Made by a program: the position numbers and the translations under genes
In this document: positions 6,736-13,274 of the stretch, one piece after another
Layout of the letters: each line of letters begins with the position of its first letter
Numbering within the stretch: position 1 is the stretch's first letter
Assembly: GCA_964626885.1 (NCBI GenBank)
Contig: CAZVJA010000140.1
Coordinates: 1-13,274 of the forward strand
Source of the DNA: CAZVJA01 sp964626885
GTDB taxonomy: Bacteria > Planctomycetota > Planctomycetia > Planctomycetales > Planctomycetaceae
DNA: 13,274 nucleotides
Direction of reading: 5' to 3'
Notes under the pieces: generated by a model
Seen by the model: the letters and a program-made list of their open reading frames with translations, nothing else
What the model was told of the DNA's origin: nothing
Databases searched by the model: none

Positions 6736-7401
6736 CTACGGAGGAACGAGTCCTTCGCGAATCGCGAATCTTGCCAGGACCACGCGATCGCGAATGTTGA
6801 GCCGGTTCATGATTCGGTACTTGTGGCTCTCAATCGCTTTCTCCGTTCGGCCCATGACCGTTGCGATTTCCTTGACGCTCATGCCCGCGGCAAGGTACTT
6901 GAGGATCTCCAGTTGCCCCGTGGTCAACGAATTTCCCGAGATTTCGCCGACAATTCGATACCGTTCCTCCTTTTCATCAAATTGCAGGCGCGGCGAAAAC
7001 GACGCTGAGTAGTAGAAATCACCGGCGGAAATCCGTCGCAAAGCTTCGATGAGCTGTTCGACGGAATCTCGTTTATCGAAGCAGCCACGTACCGAACCGA
7101 AGCGCAGCGCCTGATCGAGCAGGATGGAGTAGAAGTTTCCCGCCAGAAGCAAGACTCGAATCTCGGAATGTGCAGCGACCAGCCGGGAGATGAAATCGAG
7201 ACATCCTCGCCCAGTGACGCTGACGTCGATTACGACAATGTCGGGTTTGAGCTCAAAGGCCTTTAACAGGCCGCTTTCGGAATCCGCTGCAATTCCCACC
7301 ACTTGCAGGTCCGGTTCTTGCTCGATCTGCCGCGTCAACGAGTCTGTTAGCAGTCGGAGTTCATCGACGATCAGGATTTGTTGAACGCCACTCTGGGTCA
7401 C
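6736..7401 (-). CDS. NarL/LuxR-type response regulator with atypical receiver
   Basis: A 221-residue transcription regulator from a GTG at 7401. The receiver domain (6-125) has the acidic pair Asp13-Glu14, the phosphate-accepting Asp59 in VVIDVSV and the conserved Lys110 in CFDKRD. The usual Thr/Ser after the fourth strand is Ala87 in LLLAGN. The C-terminal LuxR HTH (about 150-215) reads LTTGQLEILKYLAAGMSVKEIA, then TEKAIESHKYRIMNRLNI, with the normal spacing of recognition helix and dimer helix. It probably binds DNA as a dimer, controlled by phosphorylation or by partner binding. No kinase is adjacent on its own strand; the large kinase lies about 1.5 kb away on the other strand. The frame is open to a GTG at 7506, adding 35 residues with no domain match and no ribosome site. 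The chosen start has only a loosely spaced AGGA, so it is uncertain. Confidence 0.85.
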   Translation of the reverse strand: MTQSGVQQILIVDELRLLTDSLTRQIEQEPDLQVVGIAADSESGLLKAFELKPDIVVIDVSVTGRGCLDFISRLVAAHSEIRVLLLAGNFYSILLDQALRFGSVRGCFDKRDSVEQLIEALRRISAGDFYYSASFSPRLQFDEKEERYRIVGEISGNSLTTGQLEILKYLAAGMSVKEIATVMGRTEKAIESHKYRIMNRLNIRDRVVLARFAIREGLVPP

Positions 7402-8010
7402 CGCTATTTGTATTCCTATGGGGACGGGTTGAGGAAGCGGGGCGTTTCTCGGGTCTTCTTTGCAACTACGAAATGGTAATACGAATGCGATGCTCGAATC
7501 GGTCACGGATCAATCGAGCGTGTTGACAAGGACACGAATGTTCGCCTCATCCCCGCGGACAGGATGGAGTTTGCCCGGCAATGAACCAAGTGAGGACAAG
7601 TGGAGCAGAGGATAGTCCGACGGCAGTTTGAGGTGGATGGCGAACGAGCAGATCGGAGAGGAAATGGCGAAATCCCGCCAGCCTGTTCATCAGTGAGAAT
7701 ACCGATAGCAATCATTGGGAGCCGGATGGTCAGTTCACCTGCGCAATAAGTTGACCGGTTTATTTGTTCAGTCACGACGCGCGCAGAAGTGTAAAACAAT
7801 GGCGTGAACTCGCCAGTTTGAGTCGTTGAATTCCTGGTCGAAGCTAAAATCCCTGCGAATGCAGGCGAGTTGCCATATGTCGCAAAGATACTGGAAAAAC
7901 GCTCGACGTCGTCAAATCCAGATCCGAGGTTATGGATGAATAGGGTCGCTTCCAGCAGCCTCGGGCATTTGTCGATTCTAGATAGTCGTATGTTGCAAAA
8001 GCCATAAAGT
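7402..8010. other. Gene-poor divergent region between the NarL-type regulator and the PilZ gene
   Basis: About 500-600 bp with no gene I can support. The minus strand holds a long open frame (7503-8159), but it has no ribosome site, its product matches no known fold and it overlaps the PilZ coding start. All three minus frames over 7501-7800 were translated by eye, and neither these nor the short plus-strand frames gave a recognisable domain. The region must contain the promoters of the two divergent genes. It may also hold an untranslated leader or the remains of a decayed gene. Confidence 0.5.
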
Positions 8011-8397
8011 ATGTCAGCTTCGGATATGACTGAACCGACTCCATCAGAGACACAGGCACAGATTTTCAAGGCGGCACGCGAAAGCTGGATGCAAGCTGCG
8101 GCGTCGGAAGAAAACCGTGCGTCGGGTCGAGCACCGTGTACTGCCCCTGCCCGTGTCACGCCCGTCGATGAAAGCGGCCGTGTGATCGGAGAACCGCGTG
8201 CTGCACAACTCCGCGATCTCTCGGACGACGGCGTCGGGCTACTGATGGCTGAATCGCTTCAAGCTGCCTATCTGTATTTGGAAGTTCCGTACAACGTACA
8301 TGAGACGCTGAGCGTGAGCGTACGGGTCGTGTACTGCCACCCATCCGATAAGGGCTATCAAGTGGGCTGCCAAATCATGTGGCCGACACTCGAATGA
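8011..8397 (+). CDS. PilZ domain protein
   Basis: A 128-residue, single-domain cytoplasmic protein. It carries both parts of the cyclic-di-GMP signature: RxxxR as RASGR (36-40) and DxSxxG as DLSDDG (69-74), 28 residues later. A beta-rich body follows (LYLEVPYNVHETLSVSVRVVYCH) and ends in YQVGCQIMWP, the typical PilZ last strand. PilZ proteins bind cyclic-di-GMP and change motility, polysaccharide production or signalling by contacting partners; the partner here is unknown. The first 30 residues are polar. The start at 8011 lacks a strong ribosome site, and an ATG at 8026 is a possible alternative. The gene stands alone, 485 bp before the large kinase on the same strand, with a palindrome right after its stop. 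Confidence 0.82.
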   Translation: MSASDMTEPTPSETQAQIFKAARESWMQAAASEENRASGRAPCTAPARVTPVDESGRVIGEPRAAQLRDLSDDGVGLLMAESLQAAYLYLEVPYNVHETLSVSVRVVYCHPSDKGYQVGCQIMWPTLE

Positions 8398-8405
8398 ATG
8401 CTATT

Positions 8406-8420
8406 ACGCGAATTTCGCGT
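8406..8420. promoter_or_regulatory. Perfect 7-1-7 palindrome after the PilZ stop
   Basis: ACGCGAA, T, TTCGCGT: two perfect 7-bp arms around a single base, 8 nt beyond the PilZ stop codon. As RNA it would form a 5-bp stem with a 5-nt loop and no following T-run, a poor terminator. As DNA it has the form of a dimer-binding site. Confidence 0.3.
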
Positions 8421-8774
8421 TCGTCCTGAAGTGAACGGTTCTATACCATCGCGGGTTATTGGCCGTGTGGCTGCTCTCGGCATGGGGAGTCTATCCGGAC
8501 AGCGGGTGTCGTGAACCGTGGGGCCGACGAAACTTCCATGGTTTCGGGTTCGTACAACGAGCCATGAGGAATGTCTCCTCGATTGCGGCGGGGAAATCTT
8601 GCTTTTCGACCATCCCTGCCATCTCTACCAAAGCTGGACCGGCCATTCGGCGCACACCATCCATGGTTCTGAACTTGTTGACCGCTGCAAACGGACGCAG
8701 TAGGATTTTGATTCATCATGACTTGCCATGGAAGCTGGCTGTCTCAATTAGTCGACACGGATTCAAATCATTTT

Positions 8775-8791
8775 AGAACTGATCTGGTTCT
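8775..8791. promoter_or_regulatory. Inverted repeat upstream of the kinase gene (candidate operator)
   Basis: AGAAC, 7-nt spacer, GTTCT: perfect 5-bp arms about 92 bp before the kinase start. The half-site spacing of 12 suits a dimeric HTH regulator. Binding by either nearby response regulator is speculative. Confidence 0.22.
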
Positions 8792-8882
8792 CGGCAGTAT
8801 TTGGCAATAAACGGTGTCACCTACCGGTCCATATCGGTCGGCTTAAGTAGATCTCCTTGGAAGTACTGATAGTGAAATACCA

Positions 8883-11800
8883 ATGATGGATGGGGTCCGT
8901 CATTATTCTCTTGCAAGAGACCGCGATGAGTTGAGGCATCTGCTTGTCGGCACCCTGATGGTGTTGATGACGACCATCCTGGATGCAGCCAAGCCTTGGG
9001 GCTTATCGCTCAGCCTGTTCTATCTCGTGCCGGCGCTTTACGTGGGTTGGACCGTACCGGGACGGATTTCCTGGGTGATTCAGTCCGCTGTGGCGGCATC
9101 AATCTTTCTCGTACCCCTCGTTTTTGATCCGACCGTTTATGCCAACAAGAACACGGTATTCACGCGCACCGTCGGTTTTATTACCGGCTTGCTTCTTGTA
9201 CTCATCACGCGAGATCGCCGCAGGCTCATCGCCGCGCTCGAACGGGCAAATACCGAACTTCAGGATACCACCGTCGCGCAGAAGGCGCGAATTGAAGCGA
9301 CAATTCGGGATTTGCAAAACGCTGTGCGGGCAAAACAGCAGGCGGAACGGAGCATCTACAACTCGGATACGTTCAGCGGGGCGGTTCTGAGCCTTGCTTC
9401 CGAGGGGATTGGCGTCTGGTCACTACTTCCCGAACGTCCATATCTCCGATTCTCGGTCTGGAATGACCGCATGGAGGAAATCACCGGATATGGAATGGAT
9501 GAGATCAACGAGCTGGGATGGCACAAGGCACTTTATGTTGATCCCAACGTCCAAGCACGAGCGGTCCAGTTGATGCCGGAACTGATCGCCGGCAAGAACT
9601 TTCTGCTGGAAGAGCGGGAGATTTGCCGTCGTGACGGCACGAAGCGCACCATCGCGATTTCAACAATGCGGATCGAGGATGGGAACGGCGAGCCCTCCGT
9701 TCTTGGCTTGGTGCAGGATATCAGCGATCGCAGGCAAGCCGATGAAACCATTGCAAAGATCATCGAGGTGGTTTCTCCCGAAACGGGACAGGATTTTTTC
9801 CAGAATCTCGTCAACCATTTGAGCCGCGTTTGTGAAGCGGACTACGCCTTCATTGCCGAGTTGGATTCGAACGATCCGAATCTGGCCATGACCGTCGCAT
9901 TGTCGCATCAGGGACGGATCATGGAGAACGTCCCCTACGACGTGCGAAACACCCCCTGCGAAAATGTTGTGAAGAACGGTGTGGTCCATTATCCGACCGG
10001 CGTACAGCAGCTATTCCCACTCGATCCCTTGATCCCTCGGATGGGGGTCGACAGCTACCTCGGCGTTCCATTATTTTCCACAGCTGGAAAAGTCTGCGGA
10101 CTGCTGGTTCTGGCGCATTCCGGTCCACTTGCCAACTCCGCCCGCGCTGAAGTGATTTTGCGAGTTCTCGCGACACGCGTCTCCGCTGAATTGCAACGGG
10201 GCCAGGCGGAACGTTTACACCGGGCGAGCCAGCAGCGGTTGCGCAGCTTCTTTGATGCGGCTGCTGTTTTGATGTCGGTTGTTGAACTCAATGGGCACGA
10301 CTACACCTACGTAGAGTCGAATGCACTTCTCGCGAAATTCTTTGGTCGCACTCCAGAACAACTCGCGGGGAAATCAGCCCGGGAGCTGGGGGTTCCCCAA
10401 GTCGATATTTCCCGGTGGGTTGAACTCTTTCATCAGTGTGTCAATAGCCGCGCTCCGTTGACCACGGAATATCCCTTCACACACAACGGTGAACGACGGT
10501 GGTATCACGGAACGATAAGTCACATCGGCCCGGGTAAACAGGGGCCGCAATTCAGCATGACGACGGTGGATGTCACCGATCGAAAGCTGGCCGAGGAATC
10601 GCTGCGAGACCGGGAGCACCGGTTGCGGGCTCTCTTCGATCAGACGGTTGTCGGAATCGCTGAATGTGACACGTCCGGGAAGATTGTTCGTGTCAACGAC
10701 CATTTTTGTGAACGACTTGGATTCAGCAGGCCCGAGATTTTGCAGTTGCAGATGCAGGATATAACTCATCCGGACGACGTGCTGAAAACCGTCTCTGACG
10801 GTCAAGCTCTCGTTGATGGAGGCCAGAATTATCAGATTGAGAAACGGTACGTACGGAAGGATGGTTCATCGATCTGGGTCAAGAACTGGGTCAACGGAAT
10901 TCGCGACGAAACGGGAGTGGTGCGGACCTTAGCGACGATTTCGATCGACATCACGGACCAGAAGCAGGCTGAGGATGCCTTGAAAGAAAGCGAGCAGCGG
11001 CTTCAGTTGGCGCTTGCGGCATCACGGACCGGCGTCTGGGAATGGGATATCGCCGCGGACAGAGTCTTCTGGTCTCCGGAATGCTACGAAATCATAGGTG
11101 TATCTAGCTACGGAGGATCCTACGACGAATTCATAAAGCTAGTTCATCCCGATGATCGTGAGGGCGTAGCCGCAAGAATTCAAGCCGCGCTTGACGGAGA
11201 AACAGACTACGGTGGCGAGTTCCGTGTTGTTGGAGCGGAGAACCAGATCCGCTGGCTGACGAACAGCAGTCGCCTTGAACGGGACGCGGCCGGGAACCTG
11301 AGGCGAATGGTCGGCACAGTGCGAGATATCACTGAGAGCAAGCTGGCTGCGGAAGCGTTGAGAATCAGCGAGTCTCGTTACCGCGCGATCCTTGATGCGC
11401 TCCCTGACATGTTGTTCGTCAACGATCTAGATGGGCGATACCTGGATGTTCAGGTCAACGATGCCTGTAACGTGCTGCAACCGCCGTCCTACTACTCCAA
11501 CCGGCGAATTCGAGATGTCTTGCCTGAAAACATGGCCCTTGGATTTCGAGACATCCAAGCAGAGGTGCTCAAGACCGGATCGCTCAATGTGGTCGAAGCC
11601 CTGACCCCGGCTCCGAAGGGACACAGATGGCTGGAGGCGCGAATCGTCCCGTTTGGTGATGACCGCACGCTGTCGATCGTCCGCGACATCACAGACCGCA
11701 AGAACGCTGAGTCCGTTCTGAAGGCGAGCGAAGCACGTTTGCGAACATTACTCGAAAATCTGGATAACGTCGCTGTTCAAGCTTATGAGCCCTCCGGAAC

Positions 11801-12830
11801 TATTACATTCTGGAACCGCGGCAGTGAGCGCTTGTACGGCTATCGTGCTGAAGAGGCAATCGGCCAGAACCTGCTTTCGCTTCTTCACTCGGAGGATTCG
11901 GCTCGCGAGGAAAAACGGATCATGGAGGAAGCAACCTCCACCGGATGGTTGCCGCCGGCGGAGGAAGTCGATGTTCAACATCGGGATGGAACTCGCATGA
12001 CGGTATTGGCCAGCCGCGTGTTACATCGGCAGCCGGGAAAGAATCCCGAGTTCTTCTGTTTCGACGTCGACGTCACAGACCGAAAGAAAGCGGCGGAAAA
12101 GCTGGGAGCCCGACAGGCTGAGTTACTTCACTCGTCTCGTCTGGCGGTCGTGGGAGAAATGGTTGCAGCACTCTCGCATGAGGTTGCGCAGCCGCTTAAT
12201 GCCATAGGGAATTTTGCGGCGACATGCGCAGATTTAGTTGATTCCGAAGGAACGGACGAGAAGACTGCTCTCAAGGAATACATTTCTGCAATCGTCACGC
12301 AAACCACACGATGTGGCGCAATTTTACATCGGCTTCGCAACTTCAGCCGCAGAGCCGTGATGCAGCGCTCAGTCTCTGATGTGAACGATATTTTGCGTCA
12401 GTCTTTGGAACTGCTGGCGAATGAGTTGAGCTGGCATAATATCGAGATCGACTGCGAGTTGTCGAAGAGTCCGTTGCCGATCTCCTGCGATCCGGTGCAG
12501 ATCCAACAAGTGATTGTCAATCTGCTGACGAATGCACGGGATGCCCTCCATGGACTGCCGGACGAGCGCCGACGGATCACGTTTCGCTCATCCATAAACG
12601 GTGAGTTTGTGCAATTCGAAGTCGAGGACCGCGGTTGCGGTCTGACACCGGAAATCGAAAAGCGGCTGTTCGAGCCGTTCTTCTCGACGAAGGAAAGCGG
12701 CATGGGAATCGGCCTGAGCATCAGCCAGTCGATTATCGAAGAACATCGCGGTCAAATTGATGCAACTCCACTGGCTGAAGGGGGCACGGTCTTTCGGGTT
12801 CGGCTGCCAATCTATTCTGGAGAGTTGTGA
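8883..12830 (+). CDS. Membrane-anchored multi-PAS/GAF sensor histidine kinase (FixL-like catalytic core)
   Basis: A 1315-residue kinase. About four membrane helices (19-33, 41-57, 62-81, 92-109) form the N-terminus, then a coiled coil (112-150). The sensory part has a PAS domain (about 163-285, ending DISDRRQA), a GAF domain (about 290-445, with YLGVPLFSTAGKVCGLLVL) and five more PAS domains (about 448-570, 573-693, 700-816, 827-937, 947-1066), most closing with a D-[IV]-T-[DE] PAC motif. The core has a dimerisation helix with phospho-accepting His1099 in ALSHEVAQPLNAI and an ATPase domain with N-box NLLTNARDAL (Asn1217), DRGCGL and PFFSTKESGMGIGLSIS. HExxQPL and STKE-GMGIGLSIS resemble the FixL/DctB group. 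No haem-PAS residues were identified, so the signal is unknown. The ATG at 8883 has only a weak ribosome site; 8886 is equally possible. The stop overlaps the next gene's start, so the two are translationally coupled. Confidence 0.93.
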   Translation: MMDGVRHYSLARDRDELRHLLVGTLMVLMTTILDAAKPWGLSLSLFYLVPALYVGWTVPGRISWVIQSAVAASIFLVPLVFDPTVYANKNTVFTRTVGFITGLLLVLITRDRRRLIAALERANTELQDTTVAQKARIEATIRDLQNAVRAKQQAERSIYNSDTFSGAVLSLASEGIGVWSLLPERPYLRFSVWNDRMEEITGYGMDEINELGWHKALYVDPNVQARAVQLMPELIAGKNFLLEEREICRRDGTKRTIAISTMRIEDGNGEPSVLGLVQDISDRRQADETIAKIIEVVSPETGQDFFQNLVNHLSRVCEADYAFIAELDSNDPNLAMTVALSHQGRIMENVPYDVRNTPCENVVKNGVVHYPTGVQQLFPLDPLIPRMGVDSYLGVPLFSTAGKVCGLLVLAHSGPLANSARAEVILRVLATRVSAELQRGQAERLHRASQQRLRSFFDAAAVLMSVVELNGHDYTYVESNALLAKFFGRTPEQLAGKSARELGVPQVDISRWVELFHQCVNSRAPLTTEYPFTHNGERRWYHGTISHIGPGKQGPQFSMTTVDVTDRKLAEESLRDREHRLRALFDQTVVGIAECDTSGKIVRVNDHFCERLGFSRPEILQLQMQDITHPDDVLKTVSDGQALVDGGQNYQIEKRYVRKDGSSIWVKNWVNGIRDETGVVRTLATISIDITDQKQAEDALKESEQRLQLALAASRTGVWEWDIAADRVFWSPECYEIIGVSSYGGSYDEFIKLVHPDDREGVAARIQAALDGETDYGGEFRVVGAENQIRWLTNSSRLERDAAGNLRRMVGTVRDITESKLAAEALRISESRYRAILDALPDMLFVNDLDGRYLDVQVNDACNVLQPPSYYSNRRIRDVLPENMALGFRDIQAEVLKTGSLNVVEALTPAPKGHRWLEARIVPFGDDRTLSIVRDITDRKNAESVLKASEARLRTLLENLDNVAVQAYEPSGTITFWNRGSERLYGYRAEEAIGQNLLSLLHSEDSAREEKRIMEEATSTGWLPPAEEVDVQHRDGTRMTVLASRVLHRQPGKNPEFFCFDVDVTDRKKAAEKLGARQAELLHSSRLAVVGEMVAALSHEVAQPLNAIGNFAATCADLVDSEGTDEKTALKEYISAIVTQTTRCGAILHRLRNFSRRAVMQRSVSDVNDILRQSLELLANELSWHNIEIDCELSKSPLPISCDPVQIQQVIVNLLTNARDALHGLPDERRRITFRSSINGEFVQFEVEDRGCGLTPEIEKRLFEPFFSTKESGMGIGLSISQSIIEEHRGQIDATPLAEGGTVFRVRLPIYSGEL

Positions 12831-13274
12831 TGCGGGATGTCTCAAGCGTGTTCGTGGTCGATGATGATGAAGCCGTGCTGTTGTCCGTCAAGGCCCTGCT
12901 GCAACGTCAAGGGTACGACGTGCAATGCTATGAATCGGCCGATCGCTTTTTGGGTGAGCAGCTCCTGAGTCAACCCGGATGCCTTGTGACCGATGTGCGA
13001 ATGCCGGGCATGGATGGAATTGAGCTTCAAGAGAAGCTGTTGTCGGAGAAAAGTCCGCTGTCGGTGGTCGTCGTCACGGGAGTCGCAGACGTACCATCAA
13101 CGGTTCACATCATGAAAAATGGTGCAGTGACTCTGCTGCAAAAACCATACCAGCCAGGTGAGCTTGTCGCGGCCGTGAAGCAAGGGTTGGAATCAAGTAT
13201 GGTTCGCTGGCGACAACAGAGGATTCAACTCGACATTATTGAACGACTTAAACTGCTGACGGACGACGAAAAAG
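12830..13274 (+). CDS. FixJ-type response regulator (3' end outside window)
   Basis: The visible 148 residues hold a complete receiver domain and the start of the output part. The acidic group is Asp11-Asp13, the phosphate-accepting residue Asp55 in VTDVRMPGMDG, the conserved Thr83 in VVTGVADVP and Lys105 in LLQKPYQ. The TG-x-x-DVP-x-x-V-x-x-MK-x-GAV stretch is typical of FixJ/TodT/StyR regulators. A helical linker (about 115-140) leads to 'LKLLTDDEK', where FixJ-family LuxR HTH domains begin. The start codon shares one base with the kinase stop (TGATG), and GGAG lies 7 nt upstream, inside the kinase gene. It is most likely the phosphorylation partner of that kinase and a transcription factor. 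Confidence 0.9.
   Translation, partial: MRDVSSVFVVDDDEAVLLSVKALLQRQGYDVQCYESADRFLGEQLLSQPGCLVTDVRMPGMDGIELQEKLLSEKSPLSVVVVTGVADVPSTVHIMKNGAVTLLQKPYQPGELVAAVKQGLESSMVRWRQQRIQLDIIERLKLLTDDEK

Larger units (their letters stand above)
8398..8882. other. Gene-poor region upstream of the multi-PAS kinase
   Basis: No convincing gene in 485 bp. Overlapping open frames occur on both strands (8459-8776 plus, 8456-8719 minus, 8518-8703 plus); none has a ribosome site or a recognisable domain. The region holds two inverted repeats, listed separately, and presumably the kinase promoter. I could not pick a clear -35/-10 pair. Confidence 0.5.

Noticed and set aside
7402..7506. 35-residue N-terminal extension of the NarL-type regulator from the GTG at 7506
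   Set aside because: No Shine-Dalgarno sequence precedes it and the extra residues match no part of a receiver domain. The 7401 start gives the usual length, though it is not proven.
7503..8159. 218-codon open frame on the minus strand between the two regulator genes
   Set aside because: No ribosome site, no recognisable domain, and it overlaps the PilZ gene start on the other strand.
8456..8776. Overlapping small open frames on both strands upstream of the kinase
   Set aside because: The plus frame starts with TTG, none has a ribosome site, and the products are low in recognisable structure.
1..13274. CRISPR arrays, rRNA genes, insertion sequences or a second tRNA-derived att copy
   Set aside because: No regularly spaced repeats, transposase motifs, rRNA sequence or duplicate of the tRNA 3' end were seen by eye.

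Overview
The window looks like a planctomycete chromosome of moderately high G+C. The main clue is an exported-protein gene (2867-4273, minus) with an N-terminal FETLEDRSLLSA motif, the LEPR-XLL type signature common in Planctomycetes. A secreted ceramidase-like hydrolase and a RepA-like ATPase / AlpA-like / tyrosine integrase cassette fit that lineage. The genus cannot be fixed from the sequence alone.

Layout. (1) 1-2664 is the right-hand end of an integrated mobile element that continues beyond the left edge. It holds the 3' part of a RepA-like AAA ATPase gene, an AlpA/excisionase-type helix-turn-helix gene and a tyrosine integrase gene. The integrase frame runs antisense through an intact tRNA-Leu(UAA) gene (2579-2664, minus) and stops 23 bp beyond it, so this tRNA is very probably the integration target. 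(2) 2690-6673 is backbone cargo: a LEPR-XLL protein with a C-terminal hydrophobic segment and basic tail (minus), a secreted neutral-ceramidase-type hydrolase (minus), and a small lipoprotein transcribed away from it (plus). (3) 6736-13274 is a signalling block: a NarL/LuxR-type response regulator (minus), a PilZ-domain protein (plus), a very large membrane-anchored multi-PAS/GAF histidine kinase (plus), and a FixJ-type response regulator whose start overlaps the kinase stop by one base and which runs off the right edge.

How the genes may work together. RepA-like, AlpA-like and integrase genes are the usual replication, excision and integration module of integrative elements. The kinase and FixJ-type regulator form a translationally coupled two-component pair. 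The nearby NarL-type regulator and PilZ protein may belong to the same network, perhaps linking phosphorelay signalling to cyclic-di-GMP, but only proximity supports this. Two stretches, 7402-8010 and 8398-8882, hold no gene I can support and probably contain the promoters of this block. No CRISPR array, rRNA gene or insertion sequence is visible. I found no clearly new biological system. The most unusual items are the integrase-over-tRNA arrangement, with phase-shifting short direct repeats in the integrase 3' end, and the signalling block.
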